A DNA stretch of 64,000 bases from Adenophora triphylla var. japonica (GCA_022495995.1 JAFEMH010003623.1:1-64000); one strand, 5' to 3'; positions 21,001 to 32,887 are shown, numbered from the stretch's first letter. The notes: generated by a model from the letters alone, not told the origin. Numbers and translations are program-made.

Positions 21001-22075
21001 GGAAGTGATCCGCCATTTGTTGAGGGGTTGCCCCTTTGGCCCTTATTCCCAAGACATATGTGTCGATGTGGGTTTTTGGGCATTCTGTCCCTTCAAACTT
21101 TTCCATTTCTGGCATCCTGAATTTAGGAGGAAGCGGGACCACCTTGTTTGGATCAGTGGGCATGAGGGAGTCCTTCCGAGAACTTGCTAGTTTGCCCTGC
21201 ATGTCCTTCATTTGCTCGATCAGCCAAGCCATGTGGGTATCGGCAGTTTGAGGCGGGTTGCCATTTTCGGGGATGGAAACCGAAGATGGAGGTGGATTGG
21301 CCGATGGGATCGCCATTCGGGAGTCTTGGGGAGGTAGTTGAGTGTAGACCATCCCGTATCCAGGGTTGTTGAAATTGAGGGCGTGATTGCCCAGGCCGCC
21401 AAGGGTTGTGTTTGGGAATTGGGGAAATGTTTCATTAGCTCCAAGTGGCAGAATAGCGGGTGGTAGGTTTGAGATGTCGGGATATCCGCTCGGGATGCCC
21501 ATCCCAGGTAAGCCTTGGGATTTTTGGTTATGGCTTCGGGGCTCGAATAGAGGCAGAGGATTGAATCCTGGGGGGTACCGAGATGCATTGGGATCTGGTG
21601 GAGCAGGCCCGCATGTGTGCTGTTGATATTGAGCTTGGGGTGCTGGGCCGGGAAATTGACTGTGCTGAGGCGGGCATGTCGGAGCTGCTTGGCTGATGCC
21701 TGAGTGGAGCTTTGAGCGAGAGCTGCTTTTCATTGCTGGGATCTCGTAGCTTGGCGGAGGTGGGACCTTCTGATAGCTTTGAGGACCCGGGGGAGCTGGT
21801 ATTTCTTCGTCTTCTATGAGAACGAAGGTCCCATCAGTTTGGGGAACAGCAACGGTTCCACGAAGGCGCAGGGTGTCTACGATCTAGGCCTACTGCTCCT
21901 CTTGGCGCATCTTGAGAGTTTTGAAGGCTCGCAGCACCTACTCCATTGTATGGAGGTTTCATAATGGCAGGGTTCCGTTCCCTTCACTGTTGTCTGTTGA
22001 TCCCGCCATGGGAGAGTAGCGGACTGTTCGGACCGCGGAATCGGAAGGGCTGTCGGACCTTGTGACCTCGATACT
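21001..22075 (-). pseudogene. gag: Ty3/gypsy gag (family A), partial
   Basis: The minus strand gives a proline-rich N-terminal region (PPGFNPLPLFEP) and then the gag hallmark LPPKFRMPEMEKFEGTECP followed by KTHIDTYV at about 21050-21110. Such a stretch precedes the capsid-like domain in plant Ty3 gag. It ends at about 21000 at the junction with the PMD exon, so the capsid core, nucleocapsid and all of pol are missing. Upstream it adjoins the truncated LTR at 22088, as expected for the 5' end of a minus-oriented element. No other clear gag of this family is in the window. Confidence 0.75.
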
Positions 22076-22087
22076 GAAAAGGCGACT

Positions 22088-23587
22088 CCCGGGAAGAGAA
22101 GATTAGAATATTAGAGCTCACCCGAGTCGCCTCGTAAAAATGAGTCTTTCGACACCCCTTCTTTCTTTAAATGTTGTGTGTGTGTGTATGTGCTTTTAAA
22201 AATGCATGCTGTGTCGGATGTCTACATTGTACACTACTTTATTGAAATGTATTGAAATAGTGTAGGAAGGAAGCCTTACCAATATTGGTTCATGTCTGTC
22301 TTCCGCTGGGGAATAGTGTTTGAGGATGGAATAGTGTTCCGGGACGGACCGGGATTACTTCGGGATGTGCCGGTTGTCTGCGGACAGAGCTTTAGCGTGC
22401 CTTGGGATTGTCAAGTGTGCACTCGGACAGAGGTTCAGCATCCGTTTGGATGCAGGGATCGTCGGTGGGATGCGGGTAGAGGTTCGGCGTGCGTCAGGAT
22501 CGTCGGTTGCGTTCGGGCAGAGTTCCGGCGTGCGTCCGAGTTGCCAGTTTGACTCGGAAAGAGCCGGGACGCCTCGGGAAAGACCAGGCAAGGCCTCAGA
22601 GTACCACGAGGGGCCTCAGAGTACCTCGAGAGTGCCTCGGGGCAGCGCGGGAGCATCTCGGGAGCGCTCGGAAAGGCTTCGGAGCACCACAAGGGGGCTC
22701 GAAAGGCCTCGCGAAGACTGGCAAGACAACTTCCCCGCCATCTTCTTCACAAAAGACCGCAGTGCCACGTAACGGCGGGTCAGCGTGTCAAAGGATCTCC
22801 CCGAGACCTGTACAAGCAAGCAGCCAAAGAAACGCTCAGCAAAAAAAAGATACAGTCATACTCAACAAAAGAGAAAAATACAGAAAAGATGCCAAGATGG
22901 AAAAGAGTAAGCACACTCACCGCCGCATCTCGGGAAAGACCAGGCAAGGCCTCGGAGTACCACGAGGGGCCTCAGAGTACCTCGAGAGTGCCTCGGGGCA
23001 ACGCGGGAGCATCTCGGGAGCGCTCGGAAAGGCTTCGGAGCACCACAAGGGGGCTCAGAAGGCCTCGAGAGGAACCAAAAGGGGTCGGGAAAGCCTCGGA
23101 AGGACTTAGAGGGGAAGCCAGAAGGCCTAGGGAGAGAGTAGAAGAGGATGGTGTGTCAAATGAGGGAGGGGGAGCCCTCTATTTATAGTAAAATTTTTCG
23201 TGCAATAAGGTCCGTACGGACCAATGTGCAAAATCAAAATTGTAGTTTTCCCCAATTTAGGGGAATCTTGTGGACTTTAGAGGGATTCTGTAATCATGAG
23301 GGTTGGTAGCAGGAAGGTCCGTACGCACCTTCTTATCATGCAAAGAGGTCCGTACGGACCTCCATGCTTTTCCCAATTTCTGCATAATTCCCCAAAAGTC
23401 CTTCTGTGTTTGTTTGTCCCAGAAAGCCCCCCCCCTTGGTTTGGTTGGTGTTTTTTTGGGTCTTTGAGGGTTTTTGAAGGGTTTGGAGGTTTTTTTGAGG
23501 GTTTCAGGTGTTCGAGACTGCGTTTGAGTGAGTCTGCGGTGTTTCCCGGGAGCTCGGAAGAGGGTGATCCAGATTGGGGTACTTACA
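22088..23587 (-). repeat. Family A LTR with internal duplication and inserted PMD fragment
   Basis: Minus-strand start TGTAAGTACCCC at 23587; TATA box (complement of TATTTATA) at about 23180. Palindromes lie at 23209-23222, 23316-23329 (one mismatch) and 23347-23360. It is longer than other copies because a 208-bp foreign piece (22719-22926) sits between two copies of the same LTR stretch (22560-22718 and 22927-23065). The last 85-90 bp of the LTR are missing at 22088. Confidence 0.85.
22719..22926 (-). other. PMD gene fragment (exon 3/intron 3/exon 4) inside an LTR
   Basis: Read on the minus strand it is the end of exon 3 (GATGCG), the 111-base intron with GTGAGTGTGCTTAC and TTGCTTGTACAG, and the start of exon 4 (ATCCTTTGACACGCTGACCC). 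It matches 27435-27645 in reverse orientation. Here it lies in the same sense as the LTR, opposite to the usual antisense position. Both intron ends are kept, so it was not copied from spliced RNA. Confidence 0.85.
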
Positions 23588-24433
23588 GAAGCCCCTCGGC
23601 GACGTGACTTACGGAGGAAGTGGGGTCATCGATAAGATAAAGGTCCTGATCTGGATCACGTAAGGACGTGGTGGTGTCCTAAGGTGTGTGACCGTTTAAG
23701 TCGGTTATTTGGACCCTGTGATAGGATTCCTATGTATCCCTGGCAGGAATCAAGCCTGATCGTAGTTCGGGTGTGTGGGGAAGTGGACGTGTCAGTGTCC
23801 TGTGAGTGACCGTATAGGTCGGTTGTGAGGATGTGGTGGCGTCCTGTGTGACCGTATAGGTCAGTTGTAAGGACGTGGTGGCGTCCTGGGTGACCGTATA
23901 GGTCGGTTGTAAAGACGTGGTGGCGTCCTGGGTGACCGTATAGGTCGATTGTGAGGACGTGGAGGCATCCTGGGTGACCGTATAGGTCGGTTGTGAGGAC
24001 GTGGTGGCATCCTGGGTGACCGTATAGGTCGGTTGTGAGGACGTGGTGGCGTCCTGGGTGACCGTATAGGTCGGTTGTGAGGACGTGGTGGCGTCATGGG
24101 TGACCATATAGGTCGATTGTGAGGATGTGTTGTGTCCTCGGACTGTGAGAGGCGTGATTGCCTCGTGCTTTGCTTGTGAGAGGCATGATTGCCTCGTGCT
24201 TTTCTTGTGAGAGGCGTAATTGCCTCGTGCTTTGTCCGCTGGGGAAGGGGTTGGACTTACGATGACTGCCGGTGTTCGTCTGTTGGGGACGCGTAGTCTC
24301 GTATGGGCTTTGTCCGCTGAGAAGGTGATTTCGGGCTTACTTTGATGGCCGGGGTTTGTTTCACCGCTTTGTGTTCTGGAGGCGTTTTGTGCCTTGGGAC
24401 TCGTGTTTGGAGGCGTTTGTGCCTTTTGTGCTT
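23588..24433 (-). repeat. Hypervariable 3' region of a deleted family A element
   Basis: Next to the LTR is the polypurine-tract region (complement of GAGGGGCTTC). It is followed by about eight 42-bp units (23803-24127) of the form GTGACCGTATAGGTCGGTTG then TGAGGACGTGGTGGCGTCCT, by GTGAGAGGCGTGATTGCCTC repeats (24145-24235), and by GGAGGCGTTTGTGCC pieces. At 24434 it is joined directly to the primer site of the next LTR. The whole coding interior is therefore deleted, leaving an LTR-866 bp-LTR unit. Confidence 0.8.
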
Positions 24434-24435
24434 GT

Positions 24436-24445
24436 AGAGTCGCCA
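24436..24445 (-). other. Primer binding site, family A
   Basis: The complement reads TGGCGACTCT, eight bases after the LTR end (AATCA/AAACGGCG), as at 34072. Confidence 0.65.
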
Positions 24446-24453
24446 CGCCGTTT

Positions 24454-25694
24454 TGATTAAGCCCAAAACATTGAAAAGGCATCAGTTTAAAAATAAACTG
24501 GTTTTTGTGTGATGAGATTTTTGAGTTCGGAGGTCAGGTTACTCCTTGGGAAGAGAATATTAGAATATTAGAGCTCACCCGAGTCGCCTCGTAAAAATGA
24601 GTCTTTCGACACCCCTTCTTTCTTTAAATGTTGTGTGTGTGTGTATGTGCTTTTAAAAATGCATGTTGTGTCGGATGTCTACATTGTACACTGCTTTATT
24701 GAAATGTATTGAAATAGTGTAGGAAGGACGCCTTACCAATATTGGTTCGTGTCTCTGTCTTCTCCGCTCGGGGAACAAGTGCTTGAGGATGGAATAGTGT
24801 TCCGGGACGGACCGAGATTACTTCGAGATGTGCCGGTTGTCTGCGGATAGAGCTTCGGCGTGCCTCGGGATTGTCAAGTTTGCACTCGGACAGATGTTTG
24901 GCGTGCGTTGGGATTGTAGGGATCATCGGTGGGATGCGGGCAGAGGTTCGGCGTGCATCAGGATCGTCGGTTGCGTTCGGGCAGAGTTTCGGCGTGCGTC
25001 CGAGTTGCCGGTTTGACTTGGAAAGAGCCTGGACACCTCGAGAAAGACCAGGCAAGGCTTCAGAGTACCATGAGGGACCTCAGAATACCTCGAGAGTGCC
25101 TTGGGGCAGCGCGGGAGCGTCTCGGGAGCGCTCGGAAGGGCTTCGGAGCACCACAAGAGAGCTCGGAAGGCCCCGGAAGGAACCGAAAGGGACCAGGAGT
25201 GCCCCGAGGGGTCTTAGAAGGGCAGCCAGAAGGCTTAGGGAGAGAGGAGAAGAGGGAGGTGTGTGAAATTAGGGAGGGGGAGCCCTCTATTTATAGTAAA
25301 ATTTTTCGTGCAATAAGGTCCGTACGGACCTATGTGCAAAACCAAAATTGTAGTTTTCCCTGATTTAGGGGAATCTCGTGGACTTTAGAGGGACTCTGTA
25401 ATCATGAGGGTTGGTAGCAGGAAGGTCCGTACGGACCTTCTTAGCATGCAAAGAGGTCCGTACGGACCTCCATGCTTTTCCCAATTTCTGCATAATTCCC
25501 CAAAAGTCCTTCTGTGTGTTGTTTGTCCCTGAAAGGCCCCCCTTTGGTTTGGTTGGTGGTTTTTTGGGCCTTTGAGGGTTTTTGAAGGGTTTGGAGGGTT
25601 TTTTGAGTGTTCCCGGTGTTCGACATCAAGGTTGAGTGAGTCTGCGGTGTTTCCCGGAACTCAGAAGAGGGTGATCCAGATTGGGGTACTTACA
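24454..25694 (-). repeat. Family A LTR, apparently full length (1241 bp)
   Basis: Begins TGTAAGTACCCC at 25694 and ends GGGCTTAATCA at 24454, so it has TG...CA ends. TATA box at 25288-25295 (complement). Palindromes GGTCCGTACGGACC at 25317-25330, 25424-25437 and 25455-25468, all perfect. Sequences left and right of it are internal regions of two different elements, so it serves both as 5' LTR of the left unit and 3' LTR of the right unit. Confidence 0.9.
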
Positions 25695-27286
25695 AAAGCC
25701 CCTCGGCAACGTCACTTACGGAGGAAGTGGGGCCGTCGATAAGATAAGGGTCCTGATCTGGATCGCGTGAGGACGTGGTGGTGTCCTGAGGTGTGTGACC
25801 GTTTAGGTCAGTTGACTGGACCCTCTGATAGGATTTCTACGTATCCCTGGCGGGAATCAAGCCTGATCGTAGTTCGGGTGTGTGGGGAAGTGGACGTGTC
25901 AGTGTCCTCTGACTGACCGTATAGGTCGGTTATGAGGACGTGGTGGCGTCCTGGGTGGCCGTATAGGTCAGTTGTAAGGACGTGGTGGCATCCTGGGTGA
26001 TCGTATAGGTCGGTTATGAGGACGTGGTGGCGTCCTGGGTGACTGTATAGGTCGGTTGTGAGGACGTGGTGGCGTCCTGGGTGACCTTATAGGTCAGTTG
26101 TGAGGATGTGGTGGCGTCCTGGGTGACCGTATAGGTCGAATGTAAGGACGTGGTGGCATCCTGGGTGGCCGTATAGGTCAATTGTAAGGACGTGGTGGCG
26201 TCCTGGGTGATCGTATAGGTCGGTTGTGAGGACGTGGTGGCATCCTGGGTGACCGTAGAGGTCGGTTGTGAGGATGTGGTGGCGTCCTGGGTTACCGTAG
26301 AGGTCGATTGTGAGGACGTGGTGGCGTCCTGGGTGACCGTAGAGGTCGATTGTGAGGACGTGGTGGCGTCATGGGTGACCGTATAGGTCAATTGTGAGGA
26401 TGTAGTGGCGTCCTGGGTGACCGTATAGGTCGATTGTGAGGACGTGGTGGCGTCCTGGGTGACCGTAGAGTTCGATTGTGAGGACGTGATGGCGTCCTGG
26501 GTGACCGTAGAGGTCGATTGTGAGGACGTGGTGGCATCCTGGGTGACCATATAGGTCGATTGTGAGGACGTGGTGGCGTCCTGGATGACCGCATAGGTCG
26601 GTTGTGAGGACGTGGTGGCGTCCTAAAATGGAAATTTTACGGTTTTCCGAACCGGGTAATTTAAAGCCTTTCGGGCTTGAGATAGTGATGTGGGAGGTTT
26701 ATACGGTCTTCCGGACCGAGTGGTTTAGAGCCTTCCGGGCTGGAGATATTGATGTGGCTGATTTATGCAGTCTCCCGGACTGAGTGATTTAAAGCCTTCC
26801 GGGCTGTGAATGTAGACGAGGGCATGCCATACCCTGGGACTTGTGGTTGTGTCGTGCGTGAGGATGTATTGTGTCCTCTGGCTGTGTTTGTGTCGTGCGT
26901 GAGGATGTGTTGTGTCCTCGAACTGTGAGAGGCGTGATTGCCTTGTGCTCTGCTTGTGAGAGGTGTGATTGCCTCGTGCTTTATCCGCTGGGGAAGGGGT
27001 TGGACTTACGATGACTGTCGGTGTTCGTCTGCTGGGGACGCGTAGTCTCGTATGGGCTTTGTCCGCTGAGAAGGTGATTTCGGGCTTACTTTGATGGCCG
27101 GGGTTTGGTTCATCGGTTTGTGTTTTAGAGGCATTTTGTGTCTTGGGACTCGTGTTTGGAGGCATTTGTGCCTTTTGTGCTTGTTTTACCGTTTAGTGGG
27201 CAAGGTTCGGGCTTACGATGATGACTGGTGTTTGCGTTTCCGTTTAGTGGGCGAAATCCGGGCTTACGATGACGGCCGGTGTTGGC
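25695..27286 (-). repeat. Hypervariable 3' region, family A
   Basis: Polypurine-tract region, then about 17 units of 42 bp at 25913-26624, then paired TTTAAAGCCTTCCGGGCT and TATACGGTCTTCCGGACC blocks (26660-26800), GTGAGAGGCGTGATTGCC units (26928-26990), and two 51-bp units (27183-27286). At 27287 the last 51-bp unit runs into PMD exon 3 across a shared GGTGTTGG. Confidence 0.85.
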
Positions 27287-27972
27287 GAGAGAGAGGCGAG
27301 ATGGTCCACCTCGTCCCCCAGATGTTTCGGTGTCGGGGCTGGACTTTACATATATACAGGGCGACTCGTCGAGGCGGAGGGTGTCGGTACCTGTGCCTGA
27401 GCTGGCTCCTGCTGCTTATCGGGTTGACCCGGATGCGCCGGTGAGTGTGCTTACTCTTTTCCATTTTGGCATCTTTTCTGTATTTTTCTCTTTTGCTGAG
27501 TATGACTGTATCTCTTTTGCTGAGCGTTTCTTTGATTGTTTGCTTGTGCAGGTCTCGGGGAGATCCTTTGACACGCTGACCCGCCGTTACGTGGCGCTGC
27601 GGTCTTTTGTGAAGAAGATGGCGGGGAAGCTGTCTTGCCAGTCTTCACGACGTGTGCCGGCGTACGAGCCGATGCCTTCAAGGCATTCTGTTGACGTTCC
27701 TCCGTCGAGAGCTGAGCCAGGACCGCAGCAGGAGGGGCCCGTTCGGGGGCGGCATAGCATGGAAGCCGGGATGTCTTCGGGGGTCCGGAGGCCGTCGATT
27801 TTTCATCAGTTCTTGCTGGCGCAGGAGTCTCAGGGAGAGGGTTCATCGGAGCCTTCCTTCGTTGATCCTTTTACCAGGCTCGATCCTGGGTCCTACTTCG
27901 AGTACTTGCTCGAGGAGGGGGTTCAGTATTCGGATGACGAGGGCGTGATTGGTGAGTTCAGTGATATGCCCG
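27287..27972 (+). pseudogene. Antisense PMD gene remnant: exon 3 end, intron 3, exon 4
   Basis: Exon 3 is reduced to 27287-27440 (ERRDGPPRPPD...). Intron 3 is 27441-27551 (GTGAGT...TTGTGCAG, 111 bases, no in-frame stop). Exon 4 from 27552 has GRSFDTLTRRYVALRSFVKK and EGSSEPSFVDPF. Here the run of five G at about 27917 keeps the frame that is lost in the 51-kb copy. At 27971-27972 it breaks and the next sequence is the DUF7745-like gene in the opposite direction. Exons 1-2 are absent. Confidence 0.8.
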
Positions 27973-28990
27973 GATCTCCTCCCTGCGAGTCTACAAAAGG
28001 GGACCTCTCCCCGCCAGTCTATCGACGCTAGTCTCATAGTCAAATAAAGTGTCTCCCGTGACACCCTGAGGGTTAACCCAAGCTTCTGCACTCCTAAGGT
28101 CGCAGCTGAAACGGTAATCTTGCCCCAGAACCGCTTTGCGCCTGCTCCCCAAAACCAATTGGGTCTGCCCGACATGCTGCTCATCCAGGTACTCGGTGGT
28201 CAACTCAACACTCTCCCGACGTCGAAGGAGCACCACAGGAGGGAAAGCAGAATACTTCCATACCCTCAGAAAATACAGAAAGGCATCTGGATCTGTCATG
28301 CAGAAGGAGGCTACCTTCATAGTGGCAATGCCTTCCCAGCCCAGCAAGGGCTACTGCCTCATCCCGAACTGCCTGGAAACAAGCGATGGAACATAGAAAG
28401 AGAACCAAGACAAACACGGAACTCTGACAACATAGGAACCTTCCTGACAGGCCCTCCTAGTCTCAATTCCCCAATGAGGAACCCACCAACGGAGGTGATG
28501 CGTGCCAAGTCAAACCATCCACCTTTCCCAAGCGGACTGATCCATATCCAAGACAAGGGGTCGCTGAGCAAACGTCCACAGACTGAAGGATGTCAGAGGC
28601 ACTGTCATAGCTTGAAATCTCTCTCTCTCGCCACCATAATGCAAGAAAAGCAGGGGCTGCCCCCATGCATGAACCGATCCCCCATCGCCGAGCGATCTAT
28701 GCCATGGAAAGTTTCCCCTAAAGCCAAAGGAACGATGTCCTTGCCCGCTCAGCAGTGTCTTACCGCATCCGACAAAGCACTGGCATACATCCCGAGGGGG
28801 CTGACCATGAAAAGAGTGGCTATCACTCACAAAGCAAACACGTCCCAGGAGACATCACTCCCGCCGTCGCTCAAGAAACTGTCAAAGCTGCTTCAGCCCC
28901 CAACTGCTCAAAAACCTTACCAAAGCCATTTCCGGCCACCATACACTAACCACAAACATTTCAAGCTCCTGCGACATGCACAGAACATAA
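27971..28990 (-). pseudogene. DUF7745-like antisense gene, inverted and truncated
   Basis: On the minus strand, from right to left, are non-coding upstream sequence (28990-28915, like 53209-53275), then FHG/MVSPLGMY-type remnants and GKTLLSGQG in broken frames. SFSLWTFAQRPLVLDMDQSAW follows (about 28560), then LSEFRVCLG, the short intron-like segment, and the C-terminal exon (FLRVWKYSAFPPVVLLRRRES). The N-terminal half and the last 60-70 residues are missing. It belongs to the plus-oriented block that ends in the LTR at 32888. Confidence 0.75.
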
Positions 28991-29122
28991 AAAATAGGGA
29001 GTAGAAACAACCCCTAAAGCAAAAATAAAAGAGTTCATTACATGTGAATACATTGTGCATATAAATACAAATATTTTGTTGCATCTCCTCACTAACATGC
29101 ACAGAAAAGAAAAAAAAGTGTC

Positions 29123-29309
29123 CTACTCTGAGTCATCGGCACCACCGCCTGGTAAAGACTCCCACATCTCGGCGCCTTCGCCAGCCACTTCATCATCCTC
29201 GGTGAACTCAGCACCTTCCTCGACCGGATACTCCAAGACGTCCGCAGAAGTCAGAACGAAGAAGGAAAAAGAAGACGAGCCATCCCTCCTCTCCTTGTCC
29301 AGCACCTGA
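29123..29309 (-). pseudogene. Possible C-terminal end of a diverged PMD gene
   Basis: The minus strand reads EYPVEEGAEFTEDDEVAGEG...GADDSE then stop. This follows the pattern of the PMD exon 4 end (EYLLEEGVQYSDDEGVIGEF...DEESE). It lies just upstream of the DUF7745-like gene on the same strand, the normal order. Only about 38 residues compare, so this is tentative. Confidence 0.4.
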
Positions 29310-29374
29310 GGCGTCCCACGTCCTCATCATCTCAGCTAGAGGCCGCACCACATCCTCAACACCTCAACAACTCG

Positions 29375-30050
29375 GTCAGAGGCGCCCCACGGCCTCAGAC
29401 ATTTCAACAAGTTCAGACAGAGGCGCCACCTCGCCCTCACCAAGTTCAGACAGAGGCGCCACCTCGCCCTCCCACCAAGCTCAGACAGAGGCGCCACCTC
29501 GCCCTCACCGCTAGTTCAGACAGAGGCGCCACCTCACCCTCACCACAAGTCCAGACAGAGGCACCACGTCGCCCTCATCGCTAGTTCAGAAAGAGGCGCC
29601 ACCTTGCCCTCACCGCAAGTTCAGACAGAGGCGCCACGTCGCCCTCACACCATGTTCAGACAGAGGCGCCACCTCGCCCTCACCGCAAGTTCAGACAGAG
29701 GCGCCACCTCTCCCTCATCGCTAGTTCAGACAGAGGTGCCACCTCGCCCTCACACCAAGTTCAGACAGAGGCGCTACATCGCCCTCACACCATGTTAAGA
29801 CAGAGGCGCCACCTCGCCCTCACCGCAAGTTCAGACAGAGGCGCCACCTCGCCCTCATCGCTAGTTCAGACAGAGGCGCCGCCTCGCCCTCACACCAAGT
29901 TCAGACAGAGGTGCCACCTTGCCCTCCCCATAAGTTCAGACAGAGGCGCCACCTCACCCTCACCGCTAGTTCAGACAGAGGTGCCACCTCGCCCTCACCG
30001 CAAGTTCAGACAGAGGCGCCACCTTGCCCTCACCGCAAGTTCGGACAAAG
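29375..30050. repeat. Tandem array, 35-bp unit, about 19 copies
   Basis: The unit is GTTCAGACAGAGGCGCCACC followed by TCGCCCTCACCGCAA, with small indels. Not seen elsewhere in the window, so this block comes from a variant of family A. Long open frames across it are repeat artefacts. Confidence 0.95.
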
Positions 30051-30299
30051 GCACTATCGCGTCTTCATCATTTCAGTGACTTCGATAAAAAATGCCAGCG
30101 CGTCCTCAGCATTTCAGCGACTTCGGTCACAGGCAACTCCTCCTGCAGGTAAATACAGCAAAGGTATGTCAATAAACTTCAAATGCAAGACATAGCTGTA
30201 ATAAATGCTACATAAAAGAAGAATCCCAGCACGGCATGATGCCTTTCTAAAAATTCCCACAAACAAAGTTCCATATAGGATCCACAAAATGCGCCATCA

Positions 30300-30715
30300 A
30301 ACTCAACTTAGGTCCAGACGCCTTAGAATTGTCTCCCTTAGGTCCAGACGCCTTAGAATAGTCTCCCTTAGGTCCAGACGCCTTAGAATAGTCTTAACTT
30401 AGGGTCATACTCCTGAACTAAGTCTCCCTTAGGTCCAGACGCCTTAGAATAGTCTCAACTTAGGGTCATACTCCTGAACTAAGTCTCAATTTAGGTCCAG
30501 ACGTCTTAAAATAGTCTCAACTTAGGTTCATACTCCTGAACTAAGTCTCAATTTAGGTCCAGACGCCTTAGAATAGTCTCAACATAGGGTCATACTCCTG
30601 AACTAAGTCTCCCTTAGGTCCAGACGCCTTAGAATAGTCTCAACTTAGGGTCATACTCCTGAACTAAGTCTCAATTTTGGTCCAGACGCCTTAGAACAGA
30701 CTCACCTAGGCTATA
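30300..30715. repeat. Tandem array, about 62-bp compound unit
   Basis: Alternating CTTAGGTCCAGACGCCTTAG and CTTAGGGTCATACTCCTGAA segments; the first three units (30308-30400) contain only the first segment, at 30 bp. The second segment is expanded as a separate array at 31440. Confidence 0.9.
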
Positions 30716-31084
30716 GACACCTTCGAAGAAAGTCAACTTAGATACTCCTCGCCTTTACCGGCCATCAAAGTAAGCCCGAACCCCTTCCCCAGCGGACAAA
30801 AGTAAAACATGAATTCTTGCAAACCCGTACAAGACCACATATCCCCAGCAGATAAAACACCGGCCGTCATCATACACCCAAACCCCAAGGCACAAATGCC
30901 CCCAAACACATGAATCCCAAGGCACAAACGCCTCCACAAACAAACTCCAAGGCGCAAGCGCCTACAAACACACATCCCACAAAGCACAAATCATTATCCT
31001 GAAATCATGCATTTAGAGGTACGCACATCTCTACGTCCCTGATTAAAGGATTTGTCTTATGATAAGGCACGAACGTCTTCATCA
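30716..31084 (+). other. Family A 3' region, single-copy part
   Basis: Contains GGCCATCAAAGTAAGCCCGA and AAGGCACAAACGCC pieces, which are the reverse complement of sequence at 24330-24430 and 61330-61430 in the minus-oriented units. This confirms the opposite orientation of this block. No gene. Confidence 0.6.
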
Positions 31085-32285
31085 CCAGCATAAATCATGA
31101 TCCGTAGCCCGGAAGGCTTTAAATTACCCGGTCCGGAAGACCATATAAATTCCCCAAGTCTTGATTCGCAGCCCGGAAGGCTTTAAATCACTCGGTCCGG
31201 GAGACCGCATAAATCAGCCGAATCACTATCCGTATCCCGGAAATCTTTAAATTACCTGGTTCGGAAGACCGTATAAACCTCCCAAATCACTATCCGCAGC
31301 CCGGAAGGCTTTGAACTACCCAATCCGGAAGATCGCATAAATTACCCAAATCATTATCCGTAGCCCGGAAGGATTTAAACTACCCGGTCCGGAAGACCGC
31401 ATAAATGTCCCAAAACATTTTCACAATTAGGTATACACCCCCAAACAGTCTCACTTAGCTCATACTCCTGAACTAGGTCCCAACTTAGGTCATACTCCTG
31501 AACTAGGTCCCAACTTAGGTCATACTCCTGAACTAGGTCCCAACTTAGGTCATACTCCTGAAATAGTTCCCAACTTAGGTCATACTCCTGAACTAGGTCC
31601 CAATTTAGGTTCATACTCCTGAAACTAAACCCCAACTTAGGTCATACTCCTGAACTAGGTCCCAACTTAGGTTATACTCCTGAACTAGGTCCCAACTTAG
31701 GCCATACTCCTGAACTAGGTCCCAATTTAGGATCATACTCCTGAAACTAAACCCCAACTTAGGTCATACTCCTGAACTAGGTCCCAACTTAGGTCATACT
31801 CCTGAACTAGATCCCAATTTAGGTTCATACTCCTGAAACTAAACCCCAACTTAGGTCATACTCCTGAACTAGGTCCCAACTTAGGTTATACTCCTGAACT
31901 TAGCCCCAACTTAGGTCATATTCCTGATCTAGGTCCCAATTCAGGTTCATACTCCTGGACACGTCCTCACCACTATCCGCAGCCCGGAAGGCTTTAAACC
32001 ACTCGGTCCGGGAGACCGCATAAATCAACTAAATCACCATCCGCAGCTCGGAAGGCTTTAAACCACTCGGTCCGGAAGACCGCATAAACCTCCTAAATCG
32101 CTATCCACAGCCCGGAAGGCTTTAAACCACTCGGTCCGGGAGACCGCATAAATCAGCCAAATCACTATCCGCAGCCCGGAAGGCTTTAAACCACTAAGTC
32201 CGGAAGACCGTATAAACCTCCCAAATCATTATCCCCAGCCTGAGAGGCTTTAAATTACCCGGTTCGGAAAATCGTAAAATTTCCA
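31085..32285. repeat. Alternating arrays: about 63-bp CCGGAAGGCTTTAAA units and 30-bp units
   Basis: 31085-31420 and 31970-32285 carry units with CCCGGAAGGCTTTAAA, then CCCGGTCCGGAAGACC. They flank a 30-bp array at 31440-31965 of CTTAGGTCATACTCCTGAAC then TAGGTCCCAA (about 17 copies). Each CCGGAAGG/GGTCCGGAAGACC unit has a matching single block in the minus-oriented units. Confidence 0.9.
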
Positions 32286-32887
32286 TTTCAGGACACCACC
32301 ACGTCCTCACAGTTGACCTCGGCGGTCACATCACTTCAGGGCACCACCACGTCGCATACACTCACAATTTCACGATGTTGGAACTACGATCAGGCTTGAT
32401 TCCCGCTAGGGATACGTAGGAATCCTATCACAGGGTCCAGCCAACCGACCTAAAACGGTCACCTTAGGACACCACCACGTTCGCCAACACATACTTCACA
32501 TCTCTGAACTACGATCAGGCTTGATTCCCGCTAAGGAATACGTAGGAATCCTATCACAGGGTCCAGTCAACCGACCTAAATGGTCACCCACAGGATACCA
32601 CCACGTCCACGCACAGAGTCTCAATTAGAGGATATCACACGTCCTCATGCACTACAACACTCACCCCACACCCGAACTACGATCAGGCTTGATTTCCGCT
32701 AGGGATACGTAGGAATCCTATCACAGGGTCTAGTCAACTGACCTAAATGGTCACACAAAAGGACACTGCCACGTCCTCACAAACCGGCCTACACGGTCAC
32801 ATCCTCTCTCAGCACTCGATCCTGATCAGGACCCTTATCTTATCGATGAACCCACTTCCTTCATAAGTGACGTCGCTGAGGGGCTTC
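32286..32887 (+). repeat. Triplicated box region before the family A LTR
   Basis: GAACTACGATCAGGCTTGAT followed by GATACGTAGGAATCCTATCA occurs three times (32384, 32513, 32674). It ends with CCCACTTCC and GAGGGGCTTC before the LTR. Minus-oriented units carry one or two complementary copies at the same place. Confidence 0.85.

Noticed and set aside
22292..23190. Several overlapping arginine-rich open frames in the LTRs on both strands (also 24.9, 33.4, 40.3, 47.1, 56.4 and 59.3 kb)
   Set aside because: They lie in GC-rich LTR leader sequence; frames differ between copies, and there is no domain or conserved start.
25913..26624. Ser/Thr-rich repetitive protein on the minus strand, also at 23.8, 48.2 and 60.4 kb
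   Set aside because: Exactly follows the 42-bp array; length changes with unit number; no gene signals.
29375..32285. CRISPR-like regularly spaced repeats
   Set aside because: Units are contiguous and variable without unique spacers, in plant transposon DNA; they are ordinary tandem repeats.
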